The notes: generated from the letters alone by a model not told the origin. Counted from the stretch's first letter, positions 8,228 through 16,273 are shown. The stretch: 43,268 bases of DNA from Pedobacter sp. HMWF019 (GCF_003061025.1 NZ_QAIL01000115.1:1-43268), one strand, 5' to 3'. A program made the numbers and translations.

Positions 8228-9718
8228 TTAAAAACTTTTAGTCATCTCCAACCAGGAACTATTGCTTTGGTAATCTTCTATTACCTGGTTGGAATTGTTA
8301 AAACCTTGAAGCGTGACCAGAGCCGAAACTTCCTGTTGCACAGTGGTGATAGCGTTTTTAATCAGATCTTCTCTAAAACCTTTGTCCTGCATTTCAAGTA
8401 CATACGATATGCAGATGATGCGTGCAATAATCTTTCCCAAATCAACGAGTTTTCGTTGTGGCAGGTTCTCTTCTATCTCAAAAGATAATGTCTTCCGGAA
8501 GTGTTCACCTGCTCTTTGTGTAAGTGGAAAGTCTTCAAGAAATTCAATCAAATTCCGGAGTTTATGCTTCTTCATCATTTTTCCTGTCGTTTCTGCAATC
8601 TGGGCATAGAGCATTTCATTAGATCCTTCAAAAATTTGAAAAGGTCGGCTGTCCATAATTCCACGTCCACCAATATGGGAAGTACGGTAACCATTTGCTC
8701 CTGATAGCTGGACCAGCAGGTGGGCGCATTCCTGCATTAAATCTGTGACCACTGTTTTCATGGCATTTGCTTCCATGCCTTCGGCGGCAAGATTGTGGTT
8801 AATTCCGCTGATCTGACTGCTGCGTACGCACATCGCAGAGCAGATGGTATAGGCGGCCTGCATTCTGGATAGCTGGAACTGGATATTGTCCAGGGCGATG
8901 AGTTTGCTGTTGCCTATATTTCTTTGCTGGCAGTGAGCCAGTGCTTCATCCAACATTCTTTTGATAAAGCCCATACCCATTCCGGGAAACTGCATTCTGC
9001 TCCGGTGTAAGATGTCCAGCATCATCTTGATACCAGTAGTTTCGGGCTGCAGTTTGTAATTGGAGGGTACATGAATGTCTAGTTGATTTAGTCCGTAGGG
9101 AATCATATAAAGCCCTGGGTTGTCGTAATATTGTTCCACAACAATCTGTTGCCCGGCTTTGGTCCTGTCACAAAGAAAAAAATCAATGTCTCTAGATAAA
9201 TCTCCGTTGTCTTTTTGGTTTCGTGATGCGATCAGCCAATAATCTGCCATACCAGTGAGTCCTTGCCAATGCTTTGTTCCTTTGATATGATATCCGTCAG
9301 TACTTGTTTTGTTGGTGGTTTTCATATTCAGAGCGTCACTTCCAAAATCTGGTTCAGTGATCATTAATCCACCCATATTTTGTTGTTCAAGAAAACGTTT
9401 AAAGATTTCAGGTCGAAGGGATGGATCTGCATATTTGGCAACTGGTTCTAAAAACAGTGCAATATTGATTCCGAATGTAAGGGATAGGGGAAGGGATTCA
9501 TAGGAGGCTGCGGCAAGGATGCCCAGGCATTCTCGGACTTGACATCCGCGACCGCCATAGATTTCGGGTATCGCTGCTGCAAGTGGTCTTTCCGCCATGA
9601 TCTCCTCCAATACGTTTTTGGGGAGGCCTCTTTCCAGACTGATCTGATCAATATTATATTTCTCTCTGAAGATGTATTTGAGGCGTAATTCAAAATCGTG
9701 TATGTATTCCGGAATCAT
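8228..9718 (-). CDS. Acyl-CoA dehydrogenase family protein
   Basis: This 496-residue flavoenzyme has the ACAD layout: N-terminal helical domain (AAIPEIYGGRGC), beta domain with MITEPDFGSDALNMKT and KGTKHWQGLTGMADYW, then the C-terminal helical domain. The catalytic Glu falls in FQIFEGSNEMLYAQIA near residue 374. About 100 extra C-terminal residues make it longer than the usual 380. It would oxidise an acyl-CoA or acyl-carrier thioester with FAD, but the substrate cannot be read. It is a single-gene transcript between two hairpins, and its promoter carries the same operator as nrdHIEF, so the two are probably co-regulated. Confidence 0.88.
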   Translation of the reverse strand: MIPEYIHDFELRLKYIFREKYNIDQISLERGLPKNVLEEIMAERPLAAAIPEIYGGRGCQVRECLGILAAASYESLPLSLTFGINIALFLEPVAKYADPSLRPEIFKRFLEQQNMGGLMITEPDFGSDALNMKTTNKTSTDGYHIKGTKHWQGLTGMADYWLIASRNQKDNGDLSRDIDFFLCDRTKAGQQIVVEQYYDNPGLYMIPYGLNQLDIHVPSNYKLQPETTGIKMMLDILHRSRMQFPGMGMGFIKRMLDEALAHCQQRNIGNSKLIALDNIQFQLSRMQAAYTICSAMCVRSSQISGINHNLAAEGMEANAMKTVVTDLMQECAHLLVQLSGANGYRTSHIGGRGIMDSRPFQIFEGSNEMLYAQIAETTGKMMKKHKLRNLIEFLEDFPLTQRAGEHFRKTLSFEIEENLPQRKLVDLGKIIARIICISYVLEMQDKGFREDLIKNAITTVQQEVSALVTLQGFNNSNQVIEDYQSNSSWLEMTKSF

Positions 9719-9743
9719 CTATTTCGTAAATCTAGGTTCAGGC

Positions 9744-9780
9744 CAAACTTACGAATATTATTAAGAATCTTTCTAAATAA
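9744..9780 (-). promoter_or_regulatory. Acyl-CoA dehydrogenase promoter with the shared operator
   Basis: TAAGTTTG on the minus strand (complement of 9744-9751) is a perfect TAnnTTTG -7 element. Nine nt upstream is the 23-nt palindrome at 9758-9780 (TTATT-AGAA arms around a 3-nt centre). This copy is nearly perfect over 10-nt arms and covers the -33 region, which has no TTG. It is identical over 19 nt with the nrdH operator and identically spaced to the -7 box. Confidence 0.72.
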
Positions 9781-9808
9781 TTTACTAAGGTTAAATAACC
9801 TCAGTAAA
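9781..9808 (-). terminator. Hairpin after the DUF4142 gene
   Basis: TTTACTAAGGTTA (9781-9793) and TAACCTCAGTAAA (9796-9808) pair with one mismatch. In the minus direction the stem follows the DUF4142 stop by 16 nt and is followed by TTATTT. It probably ends that transcript just upstream of the acyl-CoA dehydrogenase promoter. The closing loop is only two nt, so the top pairs would open. Confidence 0.5.
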
Positions 9809-9824
9809 TTATTTGAATTGATTT

Positions 9825-10412
9825 TTATTTCATGCTATCATGAATTTTATTAATCATATCCAGGTGGGATTGAACTATAGGCGTTACTTTGGTAGCAAAG
9901 GCCTTAAGATCTGCATCTTTTCCATCTTTAGCTTCGTCCTGCATTAATTTAAGCGTGGACTTGTGGCCATCTATCATCGTCTGAACATAATCTTTATCGA
10001 AATCAGCACCTGATTTTTTGTTCAGTTCGTCCATTTTTTTCTGATGGTCTGCATCTAAAGTACCAGGTAAGGTGATGTTTTTCATTTTTGCAATTGCTTT
10101 TAATTCTTCATTCGCCTGGCCGTGATCTTTGACCATCATTGTTGCAAATTCTTTGATTTTAGCATTGCTGCTTTTACTTAAAGCTAATTTTCCAAGTTCT
10201 ACTTCTGCCATACCTCCCGCTGCTGCTTTTGTTGTAAATTCAGCGTCTGATTGATCAACGGCGATTCCACCAGTAGCTGCCGCGTTTGAGGTTGTATCTT
10301 TTACTTTGTTTAAACTGTCGGCGGTATCTTTGGCATCGTGATTGCCATTCCCGCATCCCTGAAATGCAAATGCAGCTGCAGAGAAGGATAATAGATAAAA
10401 TAATTTTTTCAT
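9825..10412 (-). CDS. DUF4142 family lipoprotein
   Basis: The start at 10412 gives MKKLFYLLSFSAAAFAFQGC, a lipoprotein signal with the lipid-attached cysteine at residue 20. A longer reading would place an unlikely 10-residue extension in front of it. After a low-complexity linker, residues about 50-195 form a helical ferritin-like domain: AEFTTKAAAGGMAEVELGKL, then FATMMVKDHGQANEELK, then YVQTMIDGHKSTLKLMQDEA. These are the DUF4142 signatures. The family is common in Bacteroidota and often stress-linked, but its biochemical function is unknown. The protein is expected in the outer membrane or periplasm. Confidence 0.88.
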   Translation of the reverse strand: MKKLFYLLSFSAAAFAFQGCGNGNHDAKDTADSLNKVKDTTSNAAATGGIAVDQSDAEFTTKAAAGGMAEVELGKLALSKSSNAKIKEFATMMVKDHGQANEELKAIAKMKNITLPGTLDADHQKKMDELNKKSGADFDKDYVQTMIDGHKSTLKLMQDEAKDGKDADLKAFATKVTPIVQSHLDMINKIHDSMK

Positions 10413-10497
10413 AGATTTAAGATTTTGTTTCTCTCTTAACAAATGAAAACAGAAATGGTTTAGATCTGTTTAATGCGTGTACCTTTTTGGTTTGCCT

Positions 10498-11226
10498 ATG
10501 TATAAACTGTTTTTGTGCTTCATATTTCTTTTTACCACATTTGTCTGTAATGCACAGTTTAGCGACAGTACGAATTATTATGTCAATTACACTTCTACGG
10601 GTTCTTTGAATACGACTAATGATAATCGCTCTTACTTATTAAACAACGCCGTAAAATTAAATATCCGGAAAAAGGGAATGAGTTTAAACTTTAATAACAA
10701 TTGGGTTTATGGCCAACAGGACAGGGAATTGACTAATAATGATTTTTCCTCTTCACTTGATTTTAACCTTTATAAAAATGCCTCACACTTCTTCTACTGG
10801 GGACTAACCAATTACAATACAAGTAAATCTTTAAAGGTAAACAATCAACTCCTTGCTGGCGCGGGAGTAGCTTATAGTATTTATGATAGAGAAAATGCTT
10901 ATCTTAATTTAAGTAATGGAATTTTATTTGACAGCAGTGATCTGATTGTTGACGACGCTCCTGACGTGTACCATACTTACCGTAATTCTTTGAGGGTAAC
11001 CTTTAAATTTATAATCCGAAAGGTGATTATCTTGAATAGTTCAACTTACTATCAGGTTTCTCTAAAACAAGGTGATGATTATATCTTTAAAACCAATAAT
11101 TCCTTATCGCTTAAACTCAATAAATGGCTCAGTTTCACTACTGCTTATAATTTCAACCGTGTATCCAGAACAGATCGACAAAATTCATTACTAAGTTATG
11201 GATTGACTTTTGAACGGTATTTTTAA
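10498..11226 (+). CDS. DUF481-like outer-membrane beta-barrel protein
   Basis: The ATG at 10498 yields a signal peptide MYKLFLCFIFLFTTFVCNAQ. An upstream GTG at 10477 would add seven residues and is less likely. The mature part is rich in alternating aromatic and polar strands (YYVNYTSTGSLN, LNFNNNWVYGQ, FFYWGLTNYNTS) and ends in FERYF, a C-terminal aromatic typical of barrels. The arrangement fits the DUF481 family of small barrels. The substrate or role is unknown. It is divergent from the DUF4142 lipoprotein, with about 85 nt between starts. Confidence 0.68.
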   Translation: MYKLFLCFIFLFTTFVCNAQFSDSTNYYVNYTSTGSLNTTNDNRSYLLNNAVKLNIRKKGMSLNFNNNWVYGQQDRELTNNDFSSSLDFNLYKNASHFFYWGLTNYNTSKSLKVNNQLLAGAGVAYSIYDRENAYLNLSNGILFDSSDLIVDDAPDVYHTYRNSLRVTFKFIIRKVIILNSSTYYQVSLKQGDDYIFKTNNSLSLKLNKWLSFTTAYNFNRVSRTDRQNSLLSYGLTFERYF

Positions 11227-11230
11227 GCTG

Positions 11231-11965
11231 TCACAGATACAGTTTTTGGCAGATAAGACAATAAAATGTTCGTCTTTTGGTTTTTCCCAAATATTCCTTT
11301 TTTAAAGAATGTCCAAAAGGACAGATTTTTCTGGTGTTAACCAGCCAGTGCTTTTTAAGTGTAAAAGCTTTTTTCCATTCCAGAAAATCAAAACTGTATT
11401 TCCGGGCTTCTGTGATTAAAAGCTTGAGTTTAGGCAAAGGTATCGCATTTATTTTACTCAGGGGCTGTATGCTTACCCTGTATAGAACCTCATTTTTTAT
11501 AATATTTCCTACACCTGAGAAAATCTGCTGATCCAGTAAAATATCGCATATCAAAGAATCTGGATGTGACCTTACTTTTTTTAAGGCTCTCTTCGGGTCC
11601 CATTCTTCTGCCATTACATCGGCCGACCAATCGTAGCTGAGGTCTGTTTTTCCTTCTATGTATTTTAAAGAACAAGTGTAGAAATTAAGCTCTGCATTTT
11701 TGAACAATAGACTGAGCCTTTCGGGAGTGTCTTTACGTTCGTTAATTCTGTAGCTGCCAAACATCATAAAGTGTATCCTAAGGGTGAAATTTTTAAAACA
11801 GATCAAAAAATGTTTACCCCAGCTTTTAACTGCGATGACTTGCTGATGCAGCATTCTGTCCTTGTCTATCGTTGTATTTCCACTAACAGCTAAAATTTCT
11901 GTTCCTTCCAGATGTAAAGGCTCAATGAGTTCTCTTAATATAACAATTGATGGTCCTTCGGGCAT
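11231..11965 (-). CDS. Fpg/Nei-family DNA glycosylase
   Basis: This 244-residue protein starts MPEGPSIVILRELIEPL. The exposed Pro2 and Glu3 are the catalytic residues of Fpg/Nei glycosylases. SWGKHFLICF carries the conserved beta-loop lysine, QQIFSGVGNIIKNEVLY is the helix-two-turn-helix, and the C-terminal zinc finger reads CPFGH...CLIC (one Cys-x3-His half and one CxxC half rather than two CxxC). The family excises oxidised bases and nicks the strand by beta,delta-elimination. The atypical first half of the finger makes Nei-like versus Fpg-like assignment uncertain. It converges with the DUF481 gene, 4 nt between stops, and no terminator is visible. Confidence 0.87.
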   Translation of the reverse strand: MPEGPSIVILRELIEPLHLEGTEILAVSGNTTIDKDRMLHQQVIAVKSWGKHFLICFKNFTLRIHFMMFGSYRINERKDTPERLSLLFKNAELNFYTCSLKYIEGKTDLSYDWSADVMAEEWDPKRALKKVRSHPDSLICDILLDQQIFSGVGNIIKNEVLYRVSIQPLSKINAIPLPKLKLLITEARKYSFDFLEWKKAFTLKKHWLVNTRKICPFGHSLKKEYLGKTKRRTFYCLICQKLYL

Positions 11966-12099
11966 AAAAAAAAGAATTTGTAAAGTAATGAAGAACAGGT
12001 TTTTAACGAATAAGTTTTAAGAAAAAAAAGATTTAATTTTATAAACAATCGGCAGTTGCAAAGGTTAGTAGGGTACATCGAACTAAAAAAACAAAAATT

Positions 12100-12660
12100 A
12101 TGGCAACTACAACAAAAGCAACAAGCAAAAAAGGATCAAAAGTATCCGGAATGACTGGCAAGATGAAAGATTCTGAATTTCACGAATTTTTTGTTGATGA
12201 GTTAAAAGACATTTATTGGGCAGAGAAGCATCTGGTAAAAGCCTTGCCTAAAATGAAAAAAGCAGCAACCAGCCCTGAGTTGGCAGCCGCATTTGACAAA
12301 CATACTGCAGAGACCCAGACGCATATTGAAACGCTGGAGAAGGTGTTTGAATTATTAGAGGAAAAGCCTGTGGCTAAAAAATGCGATGCCATGGCTGGAC
12401 TGTTGGAAGAAGCCAATAGTATTATTGAGGATACAGATGAAGGCACCATGATAAGGGATGCCGGTTTAATTCTTGCCGCTCAAAAAGTAGAACATTATGA
12501 AATTGGTACCTATGGTACTTTAAGGACGTTTGCAGAATGTATGGGACATACGGAAGTAGTTGACTTACTGCAGCAGACCTTGGATAATGAAAAGGCAACC
12601 GATGAAGCTTTGACGCAGGCAGCTGAAGCTTCTATTAACGATGCTGCCGTAGCAGAATAA
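12100..12660 (+). CDS. YciE/YciF (DUF892) ferritin-like stress protein
   Basis: The 186-residue protein has a Lys/Thr/Ser-rich N-terminal tail of about 20 residues, then FHEFFVDELKDIYWAEKHLV, KHTAETQTHIETLEKVFELL, and EHYEIGTYGTLRTFAECMG, the DUF892 signatures. The E-x-x-H-type helices suggest a dinuclear metal site. The family is induced in stationary phase and stress in enterics, but its reaction is not established. It is single-gene, ends with an alanine/glutamate-rich tail, and is followed by a strong terminator. The acidic body with a short basic tail is usual for the family in Bacteroidota. Confidence 0.9.
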   Translation: MATTTKATSKKGSKVSGMTGKMKDSEFHEFFVDELKDIYWAEKHLVKALPKMKKAATSPELAAAFDKHTAETQTHIETLEKVFELLEEKPVAKKCDAMAGLLEEANSIIEDTDEGTMIRDAGLILAAQKVEHYEIGTYGTLRTFAECMGHTEVVDLLQQTLDNEKATDEALTQAAEASINDAAVAE

Positions 12661-12681
12661 TTATTTATCTAATCCTTATTG

Positions 12682-12713
12682 AAAAGAGACATCTTTTGAT
12701 GTCTCTTTTTTTA
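12682..12713. terminator. Strong rho-independent terminator, shared by convergent genes
   Basis: AAAAGAGACATC (12682-12693), loop TTTT, GATGTCTCTTTT (12698-12709), then more T. The 12-bp perfect stem lies 21 nt after the DUF892 stop. The minus-strand response regulator stop codon is inside its T-tract, so the two genes end on the same hairpin. Confidence 0.92.
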
Positions 12714-13073
12714 TTTTTTGAAATAATTATTAACAGTTTCAATGAGGAATTGGATATCAAAAGGTTTTGAAATCATTCCGTCGGGCTTGCAATATTTTTC
12801 ATCCATCTTACCTAGGTCGTGAGAAGCGGAGATCATAATAATGCCTGTATGTGAAGTTTGTGGATTACTTTTGATCTCATGGCAGATTTCCCTGCCGTCA
12901 CGATCTCCAAGCATTACATCGAGTAAAATAAGTTCCGGCTGAAAACTATCGATCTTATCTGGTACATCGGTGCCGTTAAATATACCGTCTACCTCATAAC
13001 CTTCTAGATCAAGAATTATGGTCGTAATCTCAACGATATCATGATTGTCATCTACAACAAGTATTTTATTCAT
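12711..13073 (-). CDS. Stand-alone response regulator receiver protein
   Basis: This 120-residue protein is a CheY-type REC domain only. It has the acidic pair D8/D9 (ILVVDDNHD), phospho-acceptor D52 (LILLDVML), switch region MISASHD and the conserved lysine in SKPFD. No DNA-binding or enzymatic output domain follows. It lies 18 nt downstream of the MscS channel gene and is probably co-transcribed with it. The partner histidine kinase is not in the window. Confidence 0.92.
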   Translation of the reverse strand: MNKILVVDDNHDIVEITTIILDLEGYEVDGIFNGTDVPDKIDSFQPELILLDVMLGDRDGREICHEIKSNPQTSHTGIIMISASHDLGKMDEKYCKPDGMISKPFDIQFLIETVNNYFKK

Positions 13074-13091
13074 CTGATTAAGTTTATTATA

Positions 13092-13901
13092 TTATTCCGG
13101 TAGTCCAGGGAGTTTTATTCCTGCAGTTTTTAATTTTGTCATCAGATGTTCCTGAAATATGAATTTAGCGTCGTTAAATCCGTGGGCATTCAGCCATACA
13201 TTTACCATAACTTTATAGCCGCTCTCTTCCAGTGCAGAAACGCCAATTCTGCTTTTTGGGCTGATAAGTACATCTTTACATTCTTGAACAGCCTGTTGCA
13301 TGACTGGTTTTAGTGTTTCAAAATCAATGCCATAACCGAATTTTATTTCAATATCGAGTCTTCTGTTCCCAATAGTACTAATGTTGATGATGATCTCGTT
13401 GGAAAGCTTACTGTTGGGTACAACTACAGTCCGATTGTCAAATGTAGTTACAATGGTGTAAAAGATCTGTATAGAGCTTACTGTTCCTTCCTGTCCCTGG
13501 GCAATAATGTTATCTCCAACCTGGAATGGTTTCAGTAAAAGTATAAGCACACCGCTCGCGAAATTCTGCAGCGTTCCAGACAAAGCCAGTCCGGCGGCTA
13601 CACCAAAGGCGCCGATGAGTGCAGCAAAAATGGTCATTTGTATTCCTGCAATCTGCATGGCACAAATCACAAGCAATACCCTAAGCATAGTGACCATTAA
13701 ACTTGTTAGAAACGGCCTTAGCGAGGAGTCTACATCCTTGTGGTGCATGCGGTTAGTCATCCATCTGGAAAGTATTTTGATAAGCCAAAAGCCTATAGCC
13801 AATACAAGGATGGCAAATAAAAGATTTGGACCATTTAAAATAATCCAGTCAAAAATCTTATCGTAAAAATCGGTGGTTTTCTTTAAAGGATCTTCTTTCA
13901 T
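13092..13901 (-). CDS. MscS-family mechanosensitive channel
   Basis: The 269-residue protein has three N-terminal membrane helices and the pore-lining TM3 motif FGVAAGLALSGTLQNFASGV, followed by LKPFQVGDNI at the start of the cytoplasmic beta domain. The length matches minimal E. coli MscS (286). It opens on membrane tension and releases osmolytes after hypo-osmotic shock. It probably forms an operon with the downstream REC protein, an unusual pairing that may or may not be functional. Confidence 0.93.
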   Translation of the reverse strand: MKEDPLKKTTDFYDKIFDWIILNGPNLLFAILVLAIGFWLIKILSRWMTNRMHHKDVDSSLRPFLTSLMVTMLRVLLVICAMQIAGIQMTIFAALIGAFGVAAGLALSGTLQNFASGVLILLLKPFQVGDNIIAQGQEGTVSSIQIFYTIVTTFDNRTVVVPNSKLSNEIIINISTIGNRRLDIEIKFGYGIDFETLKPVMQQAVQECKDVLISPKSRIGVSALEESGYKVMVNVWLNAHGFNDAKFIFQEHLMTKLKTAGIKLPGLPE

Positions 13902-13919
13902 GAAATTGGATTTAAAAGA

Positions 13920-14120
13920 GAGCCGTTAAATGATAACGGCTCCTTTAATAAAAACAAATTATACACTCACGAAGAAATAACATGATCTGTGGAAAAAAGT
14001 TTTTGATAATAACGGAGCGTATTGCCGATATCAATATCAGGTGAAAATACGCTGCAAGAACGCGTAGAAATACTCGTGTCTCTGTTTAAGCGAATGGAGA
14101 AATTTGGATATGAGTATTAA
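13920..14120. other. Intergenic hairpin and possible decayed coding remnant
   Basis: Between mscS and the collagen-like gene there is a perfect 9-bp hairpin (GAGCCGTTA 13920-13928, TAACGGCTC 13934-13942) in the mscS leader, with no convincing T-tract on either side. From 13982 the plus strand reads ATG then GKKFLIITERIADINI in one frame. After a shift near 14040 it continues GENTLQERVEILVSLFK to KFGYEY and a stop at 14118-14120. This may be a frameshifted gene fragment. No family is recognised, and chance is possible. Confidence 0.25.
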
Positions 14121-14148
14121 CCTTCAATCTATTTAAAATTTAAATCTT

Positions 14149-15084
14149 ATGAAAAAGATCAATTACTTATTAATAGGCCTTGCAATGATCGGATTATTTG
14201 CACTGTCCTGCAGTAAAGATGGTGCACAAGGGCCTGAAGGACCAACGGGGCAAACCGGCCAGCAAGGAGCGGTTGGTCCAGCAGGTCCCATTGGTCCTAA
14301 CGGAAAAGCTGGGAGCGTGATTTATAGCGGAACGACGTTACCTGAGGCCGCACTGGGGGCTGTTGGTGATTATTATCTGAATAGTTCTACGAGCCTGCTT
14401 TATGGACCTAAAACTGCGTCTGGATGGGGAACTGCCTTTTCTCTTAAGGGAAGTACGGGCGCAACAGGTGCTAGTGGTGCCGCTGGAGCTACCGGTGCTA
14501 CCGGAGCAGCAGGAACTCCAGGAAGTAAAATATTAAGTGGTTCTGGTATCCCAGCCGCTTCATTAGGCGCTATTGGAGATTATTATCTGGATAAAATTAA
14601 TTTTATGCTTTATGGGCCTAAAATTGTATCAGGATGGGGGCCGGCAGTATCTTTACAAGGGCCAGCCGGGACAGCGAATGTATTGTATTCAGGTTGGAAC
14701 TATGCATCAAATTTTAGGGATACGATAGCCGACAATACAAATATGCATGCCGCAGACTTATCTGCACCTGCATTAAGTGCTGATTATTTGGGAAATGCGG
14801 TTTACCAGGTTTACTTTACTTTTGGTGGCGGGGTCTATACTTTACCTTATACCAGTTATGCAGGTGGAAAGTTAAATACTATGTCTTATTTTCCAAGGCT
14901 CAAGCATTTTATTATTACACGGTTTACTGCCGATAATTCAAGTGGTTTAAATAGCATAGCATTGTCTACTTTATTGCAATATCGGTATGTTATTATACCA
15001 GGGGGAACGAAGTTGATGGCCTCGAAACACATCGATATCAATAATTATGAGGAGGTGAGGAAGTTCTTCAGGATACCTGACTAG
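14149..15084 (+). CDS. Collagen-like lipoprotein with duplicated module
   Basis: This 311-residue protein begins with a lipoprotein signal ending in LFALSC (Cys about residue 21). G-x-y triplets follow at residues 25-54 (GPEGPTGQTGQQGAVGPAG) and again at about 100-125 (GSTGATGASGAAGATGATG). Between and after them is a duplicated module of about 45 residues, SGTTLPEAALGAVGDYYL / SGSGIPAASLGAIGDYYL, each ending SGWG.A.SL.G. The C-terminal 140 residues are unassigned and beta-rich. Bacterial collagen-like repeats form surface stalks. Outer-membrane anchoring is inferred from the signal. The gene is monocistronic and ends at a 58-bp palindrome. Confidence 0.85.
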   Translation: MKKINYLLIGLAMIGLFALSCSKDGAQGPEGPTGQTGQQGAVGPAGPIGPNGKAGSVIYSGTTLPEAALGAVGDYYLNSSTSLLYGPKTASGWGTAFSLKGSTGATGASGAAGATGATGAAGTPGSKILSGSGIPAASLGAIGDYYLDKINFMLYGPKIVSGWGPAVSLQGPAGTANVLYSGWNYASNFRDTIADNTNMHAADLSAPALSADYLGNAVYQVYFTFGGGVYTLPYTSYAGGKLNTMSYFPRLKHFIITRFTADNSSGLNSIALSTLLQYRYVIIPGGTKLMASKHIDINNYEEVRKFFRIPD

Positions 15085-15093
15085 TTTGGTTTA

Positions 15094-15151
15094 GAAAAAT
15101 AGAAAAAGGGGTAACTACTCTGCAGAGTAGTTACCCCTTTTTCTATTTTTC
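15094..15151. terminator. Perfect 58-bp palindrome acting as bidirectional terminator
   Basis: The left arm (15094-15122) and right arm (15123-15151) are perfect reverse complements without spacer, centred on CTGCAG. The A-rich left end and T-rich right end give a T-tract on both strands. It separates the convergent collagen-like gene and the VWA pseudogene, and the pseudogene's stop codon lies inside its right arm. Confidence 0.92.
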
Positions 15152-16197
15152 ATTCCGAGCCAAGTCATTGCTTTTAGAAAGCAGTTTTGCGCTTTCTGCC
15201 AGGTTGATGAATTCGGTACGATAGCCTTCTTCATCTCTTCCCTTTACCTGCAAAGGTTTCCATTTTACTATCTTTAAGATTACCCATTCCAAAACCGAGG
15301 ACTGATAAACTGATCCCACTGTTTTTTTCATTGGCCACCAATTTTTCCATATCCTCATCGCTCGAAGCGCCCACATTAAAATCTCCGTCGGTGGCTAATA
15401 TAATCCGGTTGTTTCCCTGTTTGATGAAATGTTCCCTGGCAATTTGATAGGCCATTTTTATGCCATCTGATGACCAGATGTACTACCCAGTTTTAAGCCG
15501 GCTGTACCAGCGTAGGTTACAATAGCAACGTGATCTTCTGGCCTCAGCTGATCTGCCAGCATTTTCATGGAGGCTTTGAACAGCGGAAGCCTGTTAGGGC
15601 CTTCCATAGAGCCGGATACATCCAGTAGAAAAACCAGATTAGAAGGAGGCAGCTGTTCTGTTTTAAGTGCTTTTACTTTTAATGCTATGCGCAGTAAGCG
15701 GTGTTGTGTATTCCATGGGGCAGAAGATAGTTCAGTATGTATAGCAACAGGATCCTGGTTAACAGGACCTTGAAGATCATAATGAAAATAATTTAACAAC
15801 TCTTCAGTACGAACCGCATCCTTTGGTGACAATTGGTCCTGGTTGATTAACCTGCGCATGTTGCTGACTGATAACCCATTACCCTGACTTCCTGAAGAGA
15901 AGTTTTGGAGGGCTGCAGCCAGATATCGATTGTATTGGACTTTTTTACTTCTATCTGCTGGAATTCGTAACCAATCATGGAAAAGAGCAGTACCACTTTT
16001 TCCTCTTTAGTGGTCAAAGAATATTTTCCATTGCGATCCGTTGATGTGCGAATATTTGTACCTTTTACGTAAACAGCGACAGCAGGTATTGGTTTTTTGT
16101 CATCTGCACCATATACACTTCCGTGAATGGTACGGGCGGTGCTGTTGAAGGTCGTTGGACCTAAGAGCAGCATGATCAAATAAATAAATCTTTTCAT
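15143..16197 (-). pseudogene. Decayed VWA-domain protein gene (CarboxypepD_reg - VWA/YfbK type)
   Basis: Four coding pieces on the minus strand occur in the right order but in different frames. From 16197, a signal peptide and a carboxypeptidase-regulatory-like domain (TIHGSVYGADDKKPIPAV) stop at 15847. From about 15862, SNMRRLINQDQLSPKDAVR continues through the MIDAS motif LDVSGSMEG and stops at 15458. From about 15470, GIKMAYQIAREHF then LATDGDFNVGASSDEDME stops at 15231. Finally DEEGYRTEFINLAESAKLL ends at 15143. Compared with the remembered 600-residue family, segments are missing at each junction: the linker before VWA, about 25 residues inside VWA, and about 190 residues before the C-terminus. 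These are deletions plus frameshifts, so it is not functional. Confidence 0.88.
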
Positions 16198-16273
16198 ATT
16201 ATGGATTTTTGCAGGGGGATGCATCCCTTTTAAAATTTCCGTAAACGAATAGAAAAAAAGTATTTTTACAGGA

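Noticed and set aside
8225..8704. Plus-strand reading frames across the acyl-CoA dehydrogenase
   Set aside because: They are antisense shadows with no recognisable domain; the minus-strand frame has a clear ACAD signature through the whole region.
11226..11231. Terminator between the DUF481 and Fpg/Nei-like genes
   Set aside because: The convergent stops are 4 nt apart and no hairpin is visible there.
13920..13942. Perfect 9-bp hairpin as a terminator
   Set aside because: There is no T-tract of useful length on either strand and no gene ends nearby; it is in the mscS leader.
14215..14530. Repetitive GC-rich DNA
   Set aside because: It is the collagen-like G-x-y coding repeat and its duplicated module, not a non-coding repeat.
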